Shown piece after piece: positions 16,125 to 24,256 of a stretch of 64,000 nucleotides of DNA. Source of the stretch: Arthrobacter sp. ZGTC412 (GTDB lineage: Bacteria > Actinomycetota > Actinomycetes > Actinomycetales > Micrococcaceae). The stretch is from contig NZ_PJII01000022.1 of the NCBI RefSeq assembly GCF_002929215.1, positions 1-64,000 on the forward strand, in the 5' to 3' direction. Made by a program: the position numbers and the translations under genes. Within the stretch, counting starts at the first letter, position 1; every line of letters begins with the position of its first letter. The notes under the pieces were generated by a model. It had not been told where the DNA came from and ran no database searches. It saw only the letters and a list, made by a program, of their open reading frames with translations.

Positions 16125-18435
16125 TGTTCCCGTTTCCGTTGCCGTTCCTGTTGCTGCTCGACCCGGGGGCGGGCTCAGGGGCTGCCGGGGCGGAGGGAGC
16201 CGTCCCCGGCTCCTGGGGCTCTTCGGGTGCGGCGGGATCGGTGCCGCGGTCGAATCCGCCGCCGCCGTACAACATCTCGCTTGGCGGCGCGGGGAAGGGC
16301 TCGGTACCGAACGAGGGAGCGACCCGCGACATGAAGTTGGAGAACATGGGCCCGGCGATCATGTAGCCGTCGATGCCCTGGTAAAACTTTCCGTTCACGG
16401 TGATGTTCTGGCCGGAACGGTCCTGGGCGCCCAGCGGGTCACCGAACCAGGCGGCTGTGGCCAGCCCGGTGGTGTGGCCAACAACCCAGGTGGATCCGTT
16501 GTTGTTGGACGTACCGGTCTTTGCACCGATCGGGAAGCTGGTCCGGGTGGAAATCCGGGGCTGGATCAACGAACCCGATCCCTGGTTGAGGACTTCCTGC
16601 AGGGCGTAGTTCACGCCGCGGGCGACCTCCGGCGTCACGGCGTCCCGGCAGCTGGTGGACTGTGCCGGCAGCTGGGCACCTGTCTGGTCCGTGACGGACG
16701 AGATGGCGATGGGCTCGCAGTACTTTCCGTCATTGGCGAACGTCGCGAAGGCACTGGCCATGGTGAGCGGGGCCGTCTGGGTGGAGCCCAGCAGGTTGGC
16801 CAGCGTGGACATGTTGACCTTAGGGTTCGGTTCGCCGTCAGCCGGAAGCCCGCCGTGGAGTCCGGTTGCGTCCACGATCTTCTGGATGCCGCAGAAGTCC
16901 AGCTGGGCTGCAGAAGCGAACGTGACGGTGTTGATCGAGTTGTACAGGCCTTCAAGCACGGACAGGGGCCGGTACCACTGGGGCTCAGCGTTCTGCAGGT
17001 CGTCCGCCGTGCCCAAATTCTGGTTTTTCTGTTCAGTGCTGTAGCCGCCGGTCACCTGGCCGCAGGAGTTCCGCCAGGGGAAGCCCAACGGGTAGACGCG
17101 CTGGGCTGCGTCGACCACAGTGTTCATGGACTTGCCCTCGTTGAGCCACTGGGCGAATGTAAACGGCTTCATGGTGGACCCGGGCTGTGCGCCACCCAGG
17201 CCGTTAAGGTCGTTGCCGTCCTTGTCCAGCTTGTCCACGTTGAAGTTCACCTGCGAGTCGAAGGAACCCTTGGCCGGCAGGAACCTCGTGTTCTGGGCCA
17301 TCGAGACGATCTTGCCGCTGTTGGGCTGCACGGAAACCATGGCTGCGCCCCACTTGTCCGGGTTCGCGCCGGCCGAAGCGTTGACCTGCTCCTGAGCCAC
17401 GGCCTGCGCGTTCCGGTCCAGTGTGGTTTTGATGGTCAGGCCGCCGCCGTAGATGAGGCGTTGCCGCTCTGCAAGTTCGGCGCCGTAGGCCGGGTTGTTC
17501 TCCAGAAGGTGGAGAACATAGTCGCAGAAGTACGGGGCAGAGGAAGCGTAGGCGCAGCCCTGCTTAGGCTGCGTCACCTTGGTTTTCACGGGAGTGGCGA
17601 CGGCGGCGTCGTGCTCAGCCTGGGTGATTTTGCCCTGGCTCAGCATCAGGCTCAGCACCAGGTCGCGGCGCTGCTTGGCGTTCTCCGGATTGCTGATGGG
17701 GTCGAACGCCGACGGGCTGTTGACCAGGCCGGCCAGCAGCGCAGACTGTGGAAGGCTCAGGTTCTTGGCTGTGGTGCTGAAGAAGAAGCGGGAGGCGGCT
17801 TCGATGCCGTACGCGTCGCGGTTGAAGAAGACGATGTTCAGGTAGCCCTCAAGGATTTGCTCCTTGCTGAACTCTTTTTCCAGGGCGATGGCCAGCTTCA
17901 TTTCGCGCAGCTTGTCGCCCACGCCCTTGTTCACGCCATTGAGCTTGATGTCCTCGTCCCTGCCCTCGGCGGCGAGATTGGAGTTGAGGACATTGTTCAC
18001 GTACTGCTGGGTGATGGTGGAGGCACCCTGCCTGTTTCCGCGTGCGGTGCTGACCACTGCACGCAGGATACCCGTGGTGTCCACACCGCCGTGCTCATAA
18101 AAACGGCTGTCCTCGACGGCGATGACAGCTTCCTTCACGAAAGGCGAAATCTGGTTCAGGGCAACCTTGGTGCGGTTCTCCTTGTAGACGCTGGCGATCT
18201 CGCTGCCGTCCGCGGCCAGGATCCGGGTGGTCTGGTTGGGCGGATCTACCTTCAACTCCGCCGGAAGGGTGTCGAAGAACTCGATCGAACCACTGGCCGC
18301 ACTGCCTGAAACGGCCGCCGCGGGGACCAGCAGGCCTGCTACCAGGACACCGCAAATAGCACTCACGCCAAGGAAGACTAGGATCTTTCCGAGGGTGGTG
18401 GCAGTGTCGAATAATGGGTTCTTACGAGGAGCCAT
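16114..18435 (-). CDS. Class A penicillin-binding protein (transglycosylase/transpeptidase)
   Basis: A 773-residue bifunctional peptidoglycan synthase, membrane-anchored by one N-terminal segment. The GT51 glycosyltransferase domain contains the catalytic Glu in EDSRFYEHGGVD, GASTITQQ, and the later ILEGYLNIVFF. The transpeptidase domain has the active-site GSTMK, the SIN triad and KTGTSNNN. The C-terminal tail is rich in Pro, Ala, Gly and Asn (PAAPEEPQEPG), ending in an Asn/Gly run, as in ponA-type proteins. I chose the ATG at 18435, where the basic MAPRKNPLF stretch precedes the membrane segment; the frame extends upstream but into the divergent gene. Only 37 bases separate it from the DUF4177-like gene start. 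Confidence 0.92.
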   Translation of the reverse strand: MAPRKNPLFDTATTLGKILVFLGVSAICGVLVAGLLVPAAAVSGSAASGSIEFFDTLPAELKVDPPNQTTRILAADGSEIASVYKENRTKVALNQISPFVKEAVIAVEDSRFYEHGGVDTTGILRAVVSTARGNRQGASTITQQYVNNVLNSNLAAEGRDEDIKLNGVNKGVGDKLREMKLAIALEKEFSKEQILEGYLNIVFFNRDAYGIEAASRFFFSTTAKNLSLPQSALLAGLVNSPSAFDPISNPENAKQRRDLVLSLMLSQGKITQAEHDAAVATPVKTKVTQPKQGCAYASSAPYFCDYVLHLLENNPAYGAELAERQRLIYGGGLTIKTTLDRNAQAVAQEQVNASAGANPDKWGAAMVSVQPNSGKIVSMAQNTRFLPAKGSFDSQVNFNVDKLDKDGNDLNGLGGAQPGSTMKPFTFAQWLNEGKSMNTVVDAAQRVYPLGFPWRNSCGQVTGGYSTEQKNQNLGTADDLQNAEPQWYRPLSVLEGLYNSINTVTFASAAQLDFCGIQKIVDATGLHGGLPADGEPNPKVNMSTLANLLGSTQTAPLTMASAFATFANDGKYCEPIAISSVTDQTGAQLPAQSTSCRDAVTPEVARGVNYALQEVLNQGSGSLIQPRISTRTSFPIGAKTGTSNNNGSTWVVGHTTGLATAAWFGDPLGAQDRSGQNITVNGKFYQGIDGYMIAGPMFSNFMSRVAPSFGTEPFPAPPSEMLYGGGGFDRGTDPAAPEEPQEPGTAPSAPAAPEPAPGSSSNRNGNGNGNNED

Positions 18436-18472
18436 GTTTTCCACTTTACCGGCAAGGACTAGTCTTTCTCTC

Positions 18473-18628
18473 ATGACCAAATGGGAGTACGCCACGATTC
18501 CGCTCATTATTCACGCCACAAAGCAGATCCTGGACCAGTGGGGAGATGACGGCTGGGAGCTCGTCCAGGTAGTCCCCGGACCGGACGGAAACGGTCTGGT
18601 TGCCTACCTGAAGAGGGAGAAGCAGTAG
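18473..18628 (+). CDS. Small DUF4177-like conserved protein
   Basis: A 51-residue protein (MTKWEYATIPLIIHATKQI, then DQWGDDGWELVQVVPGP) that matches the short DUF4177 pattern with WEY at the N-terminus and a GDDGWELV centre. Its function is unknown. Homologues lie between penicillin-binding protein and RidA genes in related Actinobacteria. No good Shine-Dalgarno is visible; the nearest AAGGA is about 15 bases upstream, so leaderless translation is plausible. The RidA gene starts one base after its stop. Confidence 0.75.
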   Translation: MTKWEYATIPLIIHATKQILDQWGDDGWELVQVVPGPDGNGLVAYLKREKQ

Positions 18629-18629
18629 C

Positions 18630-19163
18630 ATGAGTGCTTCTGCAGAAGCCCACTCCGGCACTTCGGCTGCACCGATCTCGGCTGTTGAACAGCGGCTCGC
18701 CGAGTTGGGAATCACACTTCCTGAGGTTACCGCACCGGTAGCCGCTTACGTTCCGGCAGTGATCTCCGGCAACCACGTGTACACCTCGGGCCAGTTGCCC
18801 TTCGTCAGCGGCAAGCTTGAAGCCACGGGCAAGGTTTCCGCCGGAACCGGAGGCTTTGCGGACGAACCCACCGTTTCGCCTGAGGACGCACAGCGGTTCG
18901 CCGCAATCTGTGCCGTCAACGCCCTGGCGGCGGTTAAGAGCGTCATCGGGGATCTGGACCGCATCACCCGCATCGTCAAAGTTGTGGGATTCGTCTCTTC
19001 CGACCCCTCTTTCACCGGACAGCCGGGCGTCATCAACGGTGCGTCGGAGCTGCTGGGCCGCGTCCTGGGTGATGCAGGCCAGCACGCGCGTTCCGCCGTC
19101 GGCGTTTCCGTGCTGCCGCTCGACTCTCCCGTAGAGGTCGAACTGATCGCAGAATTCAGCTAG
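18630..19163 (+). CDS. RidA family protein (YjgF/YER057c/UK114)
   Basis: A 177-residue member of the RidA superfamily, enamine/imine deaminases that clear reactive 2-aminoacrylate in the cytoplasm. Family segments include GNHVYTSGQLPF, AICAVNALAAVKSVIGDLD, and ARSAVGVSVLPLDSPVEVE. The sequence has an extra N-terminal helix (residues 1-30) and is longer than classic 125-residue RidA, like the actinobacterial subgroup. The canonical catalytic Arg before the last strand is not evident (HARSAVG aligns near it), so deaminase activity is unproven. GAGGGAGAAG lies upstream of the ATG, inside the preceding gene's end. Confidence 0.85.
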   Translation: MSASAEAHSGTSAAPISAVEQRLAELGITLPEVTAPVAAYVPAVISGNHVYTSGQLPFVSGKLEATGKVSAGTGGFADEPTVSPEDAQRFAAICAVNALAAVKSVIGDLDRITRIVKVVGFVSSDPSFTGQPGVINGASELLGRVLGDAGQHARSAVGVSVLPLDSPVEVELIAEFS

Positions 19164-19178
19164 GACCGGTCGCTTCCT

Positions 19179-20090
19179 TTGCCTCAGCTCGCCCGACGCC
19201 TGTTTGCACTCCCTCAGGACCTTGAAGGGGCAGCGCAGAGCTGGCTCGAACACGGCGAACGGACCCCGCGGGCCGCGCGCCTCGCTTCATCCGTTGTCCT
19301 GCTGCGTGATTCCCCCACCGGCCTGGAAACGTGGCTGGGTTACCGGCCCGGCTCCTCGCCGCTGGGGGTCCTCGCGTTCCCCGGCGGTTCCCTGGACGCT
19401 GCCGACGACGACCCCGTCGGCTGGCTGGGCCCCTCACCACAGCATTGGGCTGAGCAGATGGGGACGGACGACGTCGGGCTGGCGCGGCGCCACGTGCTGG
19501 GCGCCATCCGAGAACTCTTCGAGGAAACCGGCGTACTGCTTGCCGGCGCCGATATGGCAAGCACAGTCGAGGCCACGTCCACGCCGGAGTACATGCGGGC
19601 CCGCCTTGCCGTGGCCGAGCAGGAAAAAACTTTTCCGGAGGTTCTCGCCAAGCGTGGGCTGTCCGTCCGGACCGACCTGCTGAAGTCCCTCGTGAACTGG
19701 CGCAGCCCGGACTTCGCGCACCGCAGGTTCGACACCCGCTACTTCGCCGCCACCGTGCCCCTGAACCAGCAGCCCACCCTGCTGGAAGGCAAAGGGGTGT
19801 GGGGCCGGTGGGTGAATGCGGCCAATGTCATCGCCGGACGTGACACCCCTGATCTCGGCGACGAGGTGGGCCAGGAAAACACCGTGGGCCGCACCCTCGG
19901 CGGGCTCCTGGTGCCCGGCTCCGAAATCATGCTGGAAAAGATGGCGGCTGCCAACGGCTGCATCGCCTATCTCAGCTACAAACGCAAGGCCCACGTGTAC
20001 CAGCCGCAGCTTGTGGAAGAAGACGGAAAGCTGCTGCTCGAAGTCGAAGCCGCAAAGACCACCGCAGGGGATCCCCAGCGCGAACGCTAA
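19179..20090 (+). CDS. Nudix hydrolase, NUDT19-like with long box insertion
   Basis: A 303-residue Nudix protein. The Nudix box is split: FPGGSLDAADDDP is followed by an insertion of about 35 residues before GAIRELFEETGVLL, which supplies REL-x-EE. That layout is typical of NUDT19-like (RP2) hydrolases acting on CoA or nucleotide diphosphate derivatives. The start is a TTG at 19179; AGGA lies about 13 bases upstream, so the exact start is uncertain. It follows RidA by 15 bases and ends overlapping a small convergent membrane-protein gene by four bases. The substrate cannot be assigned from sequence. Confidence 0.85.
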   Translation: MPQLARRLFALPQDLEGAAQSWLEHGERTPRAARLASSVVLLRDSPTGLETWLGYRPGSSPLGVLAFPGGSLDAADDDPVGWLGPSPQHWAEQMGTDDVGLARRHVLGAIRELFEETGVLLAGADMASTVEATSTPEYMRARLAVAEQEKTFPEVLAKRGLSVRTDLLKSLVNWRSPDFAHRRFDTRYFAATVPLNQQPTLLEGKGVWGRWVNAANVIAGRDTPDLGDEVGQENTVGRTLGGLLVPGSEIMLEKMAAANGCIAYLSYKRKAHVYQPQLVEEDGKLLLEVEAAKTTAGDPQRER

Positions 20091-20275
20091 ATGCGGCGGA
20101 GCGTCGAGTATGGACGGCTGGGCAGGTTGCCAGCGGTCCACGGCCTGACGGGCGGCTCCAGCGGAATCTGCCCGCGGCCGTCCTTGATCACCAGGACCAC
20201 CGTGCCCACAATCGCGGCAACTGACACCAGGCCCAACAGGATCAACACAACAGCCATAGCCACAGACATCGCCAT
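20087..20275 (-). CDS. Small single-pass membrane protein, unknown function
   Basis: A 62-residue protein (60 if it starts at the second Met, 20269). One strong hydrophobic helix (AMAVVLILLGLVSVAAIVGT) is followed by a polar tail ending PWTAGNLPSRPYSTLRR. GAGG lies three bases before the first ATG and nine before the second, favouring 20269. The coding character and ribosome binding site suggest a real gene, but I recognise no family. It converges on the Nudix gene with a four-base overlap of stops. Confidence 0.55.
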   Translation of the reverse strand: MAMSVAMAVVLILLGLVSVAAIVGTVVLVIKDGRGQIPLEPPVRPWTAGNLPSRPYSTLRRI

Positions 20276-20354
20276 GCACCTCTACGCCTAATTTTACCGC
20301 CCGCTCCTGCGGTTGAGCCCGCCACCCAGCCAGGACGCTCTATCACGGCATGCA

Positions 20355-20380
20355 AAAGGCCGCCCCTTGGGGCGGCCTTT
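20355..20380. terminator. Perfect bidirectional terminator downstream of crp
   Basis: AAAGGCCGCCCC (20355-20366), loop TT, and GGGGCGGCCTTT (20369-20380) make a perfect 12-base-pair stem with an A tract and a T tract. It lies 12 bases beyond the crp stop codon on the minus strand, so it terminates crp and can also stop plus-strand read-through. Confidence 0.85.
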
Positions 20381-20392
20381 GTGCTGCGAGGA

Positions 20393-21070
20393 CTAGCGGG
20401 AGCGCTGGCGGAGGCGCTGCATGTCCAGGATGACGACGGCGCGGGCTTCCAGGCGCAGCCAACCGCGCTGGACGAATTCGGCGAGGGCCTTGTTCACGGT
20501 CTCACGGGAGGCACCGACAAGCTGGGCCAGCTCTTCCTGCGTGAGCTCGTGGGCCACCAGGACGCCGTCCGTGGCGGGCCGGCCGAAGCGGTCTGCCAGG
20601 TCCAGGAGGGCCTTGGCGACGCGGCCGGGAACGTCGGAGAACACCAGGTCAGACAAGGAATCGTTGGTGCGGCGCAGCCTGCGGGCCAAAGCCTGCAGGA
20701 GCTGGGCGGACACCTCGGGGCGGGTGCGCAGCAGGTTGTTCAGGCTTTCGTTCTTCAGCCCAGCCAGACGGGTCTCGGACACGGCAGTGGCGGTGGCAGT
20801 GCGCGGGCTCGGATCAAACAGGGCCATTTCGCCGAAGAGTTCACCCGGGCCGAGGATGGCCAGCAGGGATTCCCGGCCATCGGGCGAGGTGCGCCCAAGC
20901 TTCACCTTGCCGGAGACGATGAAGTAGAGCTGGTCGCCCTGGTCACCCTCACGGAAAACCGAAGCACCGCGGGAAAGGTCCACCTCGGTAAGCTCGTCCG
21001 TCAGCAGACGGAATGCGTCGTCGTCGAGCGTGGCGAAAAGTGGTGCTCGGCGCAGTACCTCGATGTCCAT
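20393..21070 (-). CDS. crp: Crp/Fnr family global regulator (GlxR/Crp-type)
   Basis: A 225-residue cAMP-receptor-type regulator. The N-terminal cyclic-nucleotide fold includes GDQLYFIVSGKVKLG and the phosphate-binding GELFGEMALF-x5-RTATA. The C-terminal winged helix has LTQEELAQLVGASRETVNKAL, which is nearly identical to Corynebacterium GlxR and Mycobacterium Crp, so it should bind TGTGA-n6-TCACA-like sites. The start at 21070 has AGGAG followed by seven bases (attttt region) before the ATG; the longer frame is non-conserved. It is divergent from the marP-like protease, with 184 bases between starts. A candidate target site lies upstream of acs in this window. Confidence 0.93.
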   Translation of the reverse strand: MDIEVLRRAPLFATLDDDAFRLLTDELTEVDLSRGASVFREGDQGDQLYFIVSGKVKLGRTSPDGRESLLAILGPGELFGEMALFDPSPRTATATAVSETRLAGLKNESLNNLLRTRPEVSAQLLQALARRLRRTNDSLSDLVFSDVPGRVAKALLDLADRFGRPATDGVLVAHELTQEELAQLVGASRETVNKALAEFVQRGWLRLEARAVVILDMQRLRQRSR

Positions 21071-21254
21071 AAAATCTCCTGAATAAAAGTGTCGGCTGTG
21101 GCGCTTGTGCCATTGTTTCAGAATTTTCAAGGTTCTGTGACGAACTTGGCAGCCAAAACGCCCAAACGGCGGGCGCCGGGGGCGATGCCGACCCACAGAG
21201 GATTGTCAGCCTACGCCACTAGAATGAGGTTACAACTGCTTATAAGGAGCCTTA

Positions 21255-22439
21255 GTGGTCGGCTTGACTGTCCTGGACCTGGTCCTGATCCTGGCGCTGC
21301 TGTCCTATCTGATCTACGGCCTGCGCAACGGCTTCCTTGTGACGGTGGGCGGTATAGCCGGATTCGCTGCAGGAGCCGTGGCAGCATTCTTCGCGGTCCC
21401 GCTCGTCAGCGGCTTTGTCGAGGACTCCGGGTGGAGGCTGACCGCAATCATTGCCGCCGCCGTCGCGCTGGTGGTTCTGGGGCATGGCCTTGGCACCATG
21501 ATTGGCCGGACTATCCGCGGCGCAGTGCGGATTCGGCCCCTCCGGGCCGTTGACCGGCTGGTGGGCGGCGCAGTCAACGTGGTGGTTTCCGCGCTGGTTA
21601 TGTCCATGCTGGCCTTCAGCGTCAGCTCCCTTGGTGTCCCCTTAGTTTCCCAACAACTGGCCGAGTCGAGGGTCATCCGTTTCATCGACGGGCTGACGCC
21701 GGATCCCGTAAAAGCTACGATGGCGCAGTTGCGCTCGACAGTCATCGGCAACGGGATTCCTACCCTGATTGAGGGACTGGACCAGGGTCCGGCAGTGCCC
21801 GTGCCGGATGCCAGCACCGACACCCCTGCCCTGAACAGGGCCGCCGAATCCGTCCTGAGGATTGCCGGCACCGCTTACCAGTGCGGCCAGAACCAGACCG
21901 GCACCGGCTTCGTTGTTTCCGAGGACCGCGTAGTGACGAATGCCCACGTAGTGGCGGGCGTGTCGCAGCCCGTCGTGGAGATGCCCGACGGCGGCGCGAT
22001 GCCCGGGCGGGTGGTCTACTTCGACACCCGGCATGACCTGGCGGTGCTGGCGGTTGACGACCTGCCTGCCCAGCCGCTGGCCTTGAGCGCCGACCTGCCG
22101 AACGGCAGCCCGGCTGCGTTCGCGGGCTATCCGCACGGTGGCCCCTTCCAGTCCCGGCCGGCCACCGTCCAGGACATCACCACAGTGCTGGTGCCGGATA
22201 TCTACGGCACCAACCCCTCGCCGGAAGAGATCTACCGGCTTGCAGGAAACGTCCAGCCCGGGAACTCCGGCGGTCCGCTGCTGACCACCGGAGGCCAGGT
22301 AGCGGGAGTGATATTTGCGAAGGCGACGTCGGATGCAGAGATGGGTTTCGCCATCACCATGGACGACCTCAACCCTGTGGCAGCACAGGCGCCGTCACTG
22401 AGTGCGCCGGTGTCCTCGGGACAGTGCATTCAGAAATAG
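21255..22439 (+). CDS. marP: MarP-type membrane serine protease (CvpA + trypsin-like domain)
   Basis: A 394-residue protein. Four N-terminal membrane helices form a CvpA-like domain (residues 1-130), followed by a linker and an extracytoplasmic chymotrypsin-like protease. The catalytic triad is His231 (TNAHVV), Asp261 (RHDLAVL) and Ser338 (GNSGGP). Cys210 and Cys391 correspond to the regulatory disulfide of Mycobacterium tuberculosis MarP, a protease for acid and oxidative stress that acts on peptidoglycan hydrolase RipA. The GTG start has AAGGAG five bases upstream. The position next to crp matches the mycobacterial neighbourhood. The function is inferred from the close domain and residue match. 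Confidence 0.88.
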   Translation: MVGLTVLDLVLILALLSYLIYGLRNGFLVTVGGIAGFAAGAVAAFFAVPLVSGFVEDSGWRLTAIIAAAVALVVLGHGLGTMIGRTIRGAVRIRPLRAVDRLVGGAVNVVVSALVMSMLAFSVSSLGVPLVSQQLAESRVIRFIDGLTPDPVKATMAQLRSTVIGNGIPTLIEGLDQGPAVPVPDASTDTPALNRAAESVLRIAGTAYQCGQNQTGTGFVVSEDRVVTNAHVVAGVSQPVVEMPDGGAMPGRVVYFDTRHDLAVLAVDDLPAQPLALSADLPNGSPAAFAGYPHGGPFQSRPATVQDITTVLVPDIYGTNPSPEEIYRLAGNVQPGNSGGPLLTTGGQVAGVIFAKATSDAEMGFAITMDDLNPVAAQAPSLSAPVSSGQCIQK

Positions 22440-22443
22440 CTGC

Positions 22444-22902
22444 TTAGAGAACCTCAGCGAGGTAGTCGATGGCCAGCTTGTAGCCGAAGACCCCCGCCCC
22501 CACAATCACAGCTGAGCAGACCGGTGAGAGGTATGAGTGGTGCCGGAATTCCTCGCGCTGGTGCACGTTGGTGATGTGGACTTCCACCGCCGGCAGCTGG
22601 ACTGCCGCCAGGGCATCACGCAGGGCAACAGACGTATGCGTAAAGGCGCCGGCGTTCAAGACAATTCCGACGGCGGAGCCACGGGCCGCGTGGATGGTGT
22701 CCAGCAGGACGCCCTCATGGTTCGACTGAACACACTCGGCTGCGAACCCGTGCGCCTCTGCAGTCCGGGCGGCCAGTTCCTCCACGTCAGCCAAGGTGGA
22801 GGTGCCGTACTTTTCCGGTTCGCGGGTGCCCAGGAGATTCAGGTTGGGTCCGTTGATTACCAGGATTGTTCCGCGGCTGATTGATGAGGAGGATTCGGTC
22901 AT
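22444..22902 (-). CDS. aroQ: Type II 3-dehydroquinate dehydratase
   Basis: A 152-residue enzyme of the shikimate pathway that dehydrates 3-dehydroquinate. The signature [18 protein letters not shown] contains the flexible loop with catalytic Arg and Tyr. Further residues are in [18 protein letters not shown], the catalytic His in [18 protein letters not shown]. The length is typical (about 145-155). The ATG at 22902 starts [11 protein letters not shown]; no clear Shine-Dalgarno precedes it. It converges on the protease gene, with four bases between stops, and is preceded by a structured 144-base leader. Confidence 0.95.
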   Translation of the reverse strand: MTESSSSISRGTILVINGPNLNLLGTREPEKYGTSTLADVEELAARTAEAHGFAAECVQSNHEGVLLDTIHAARGSAVGIVLNAGAFTHTSVALRDALAAVQLPAVEVHITNVHQREEFRHHSYLSPVCSAVIVGAGVFGYKLAIDYLAEVL

Positions 22903-22968
22903 GGGTGCAAATCTAGTGCCTGGGAACGGCTGGCGCGCATTCTTACGGTTCAGGTAAGCAGGGCACAC

Positions 22969-23022
22969 GAAGACTGCCCCGGTCTTCCCGCAGCTCAAAA
23001 AGAGCACGGAACGCCGGGGCAG
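22969..23022. other. Nested inverted repeats between the GH36 remnant and aroQ
   Basis: CTGCCCCGG (22974-22982) can pair with CCGGGGCAG (23014-23022). Within that loop GCTC-AAAAA-GAGC (22993-23005) forms a small hairpin, and GAAGAC (22969-22974) can pair with GTCTTC (22982-22987) in a competing structure. It lies between the 3' end of the GH36 remnant and aroQ, both on the minus strand. It may be an old terminator of the galactosidase gene or an aroQ leader structure. Confidence 0.4.
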
Positions 23023-23045
23023 CCTTACGTTTGTTTCGTTGTCTC

Positions 23046-23672
23046 CTAGAGAGCCGTGAAGCGTACCAGCAGCGCGTGCTCAGGGTTGAGGATCGGCATC
23101 GGCACCCCCACCTCGGCAAGGAAGCGGCCGTTAGCCACTGCCCCGGTCGCCAGCCAGGCCAGCGGCTGGACCTGTGTAAAGGTGTGGGCGTAATCTGTGT
23201 CGCCCGGGGTGGGCGAGATCGCCTCCACCCGGTAGCTCCGGTCCGGATCGAGGCCAGGGATGGTCACTTTGCCGGGCTGCTCGGCGAACGCGGTGCGTGT
23301 GCTGACCAGGGCGAACAGTGCGGCCGTCGTGCCTGCCTCTGCTGACCCGGCAGCAACCACGCCGTGCAGCATCAGCGACTCGTCCGGAACGTCAGCGCGG
23401 ACCATCCGACCGCTGTGGATGAGGTCCCGGTGCTCCTTGAACAGTGCGATGAACCGCTTGAGTTCCTCCCGTTCGGCACCCGCGACCTGCCGTACGTCCC
23501 ATTCCATGCCGAAGTGCCCGAAGAGGGCCGTGATGGCCCGGAAGGACAGATCGTGCGTGCGGGCCGTGGTGTGCGAGGTGGTGGGCCCGATGTGCCCGCC
23601 CACCAGTTCCGGCGGAACCACGAGCCCGGTCCAGCGCTGGATGGTCTGCCCTCCAGTGCGTCGTTGCAGACA
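23046..23672 (-). pseudogene. GH36 alpha-galactosidase, C-terminal remnant
   Basis: Only the last about 200 residues of a GH36 alpha-galactosidase (normally about 700) are present. The segment reads GGHIGPTTSHTTARTHDLS, FRAITALFGHFGMEWD, then a C-terminal beta-domain ending [10 protein letters not shown]. Upstream of the apparent GTG at 23621 the homology continues (IQRWTGLVVPPEL), then needs a frame change near 23650 to read CNDALE, consistent with one deleted base. Homology stops near 23670, where LacI-type sequence begins on the other strand. The catalytic aspartates are missing, so this is a non-functional remnant. Confidence 0.8.
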
Positions 23673-24243
23673 TCCCTTCTGTCCTGCTGAACCAGGAACG
23701 GGATGCCCCCGGGTTCAACAGCATCGGCGTGGATCTCGCAGCCGGTGCCCGCATTGCAGTGGAACACCTGATTGGCCACGGGCACACGAACATCGGGCTG
23801 GCGATGGGCACCAACGTCTCCGGCACCACCGACGGCCGTGAGGTGGGCTGGCGGGAGGCGTTGCAGGAGGCGGGCCTGCCCGAAGGCCCGATTGTTTACA
23901 GCGCATTCACCCGGCCCGGCGGCTACCTTGCCGGTCAGCGCCTGCTGGCGTCCGTGAACCGGCCTACGGCCATTTTCGCCACCTCGGACATGCAGGCGAT
24001 TGGCCTGCTCCGGGCGGTCCATGAGGCAGGCTGGCCGTCCCCGGCGAGATCGCGGTGGCCTCCTTTGACGGTTCCGCCGAGTCCGAATACTCCTGGCCTC
24101 CGCTGACCACTGTTGAACAGCCTGTTGCCCTCATGGCGGAAGCCGCTGTAGCGGCGCTGGTGGGAGCGAGCCGCGGCGAGAAGCCCCGGCACCGGATTTT
24201 CGACACCACCCTGCACGTCAGGCAATCCTGCGGCTGCCCCTAG
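23669..24243 (+). pseudogene. LacI-family regulator, C-terminal remnant with frameshift
   Basis: The effector-binding part of a LacI-family regulator. It starts abruptly at DIPSVLLNQERDAPGFNSIG and continues through VDLAAGARIAVEHLIGHGH and ATSDMQAIGLLRAVHEAG. Near 24030 one C seems to be missing: restoring it joins HEAG to LAVPGEIAVASFDGSAESE in the next frame, which runs to a stop at 24241-24243. The helix-turn-helix half (about 130 residues) is absent. Together with the divergent GH36 remnant it marks a deletion across a divergent galactosidase/regulator pair. Confidence 0.8.
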
Positions 24244-24256
24244 GCTCCCTTTCGGG

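Noticed and set aside
16048-18309. A 753-residue open frame on the plus strand opposite the penicillin-binding protein
   Set aside because: It is a GC-frame shadow of the real gene: low complexity, rich in Gly, Val and His, no ribosome binding site and no recognisable domain.
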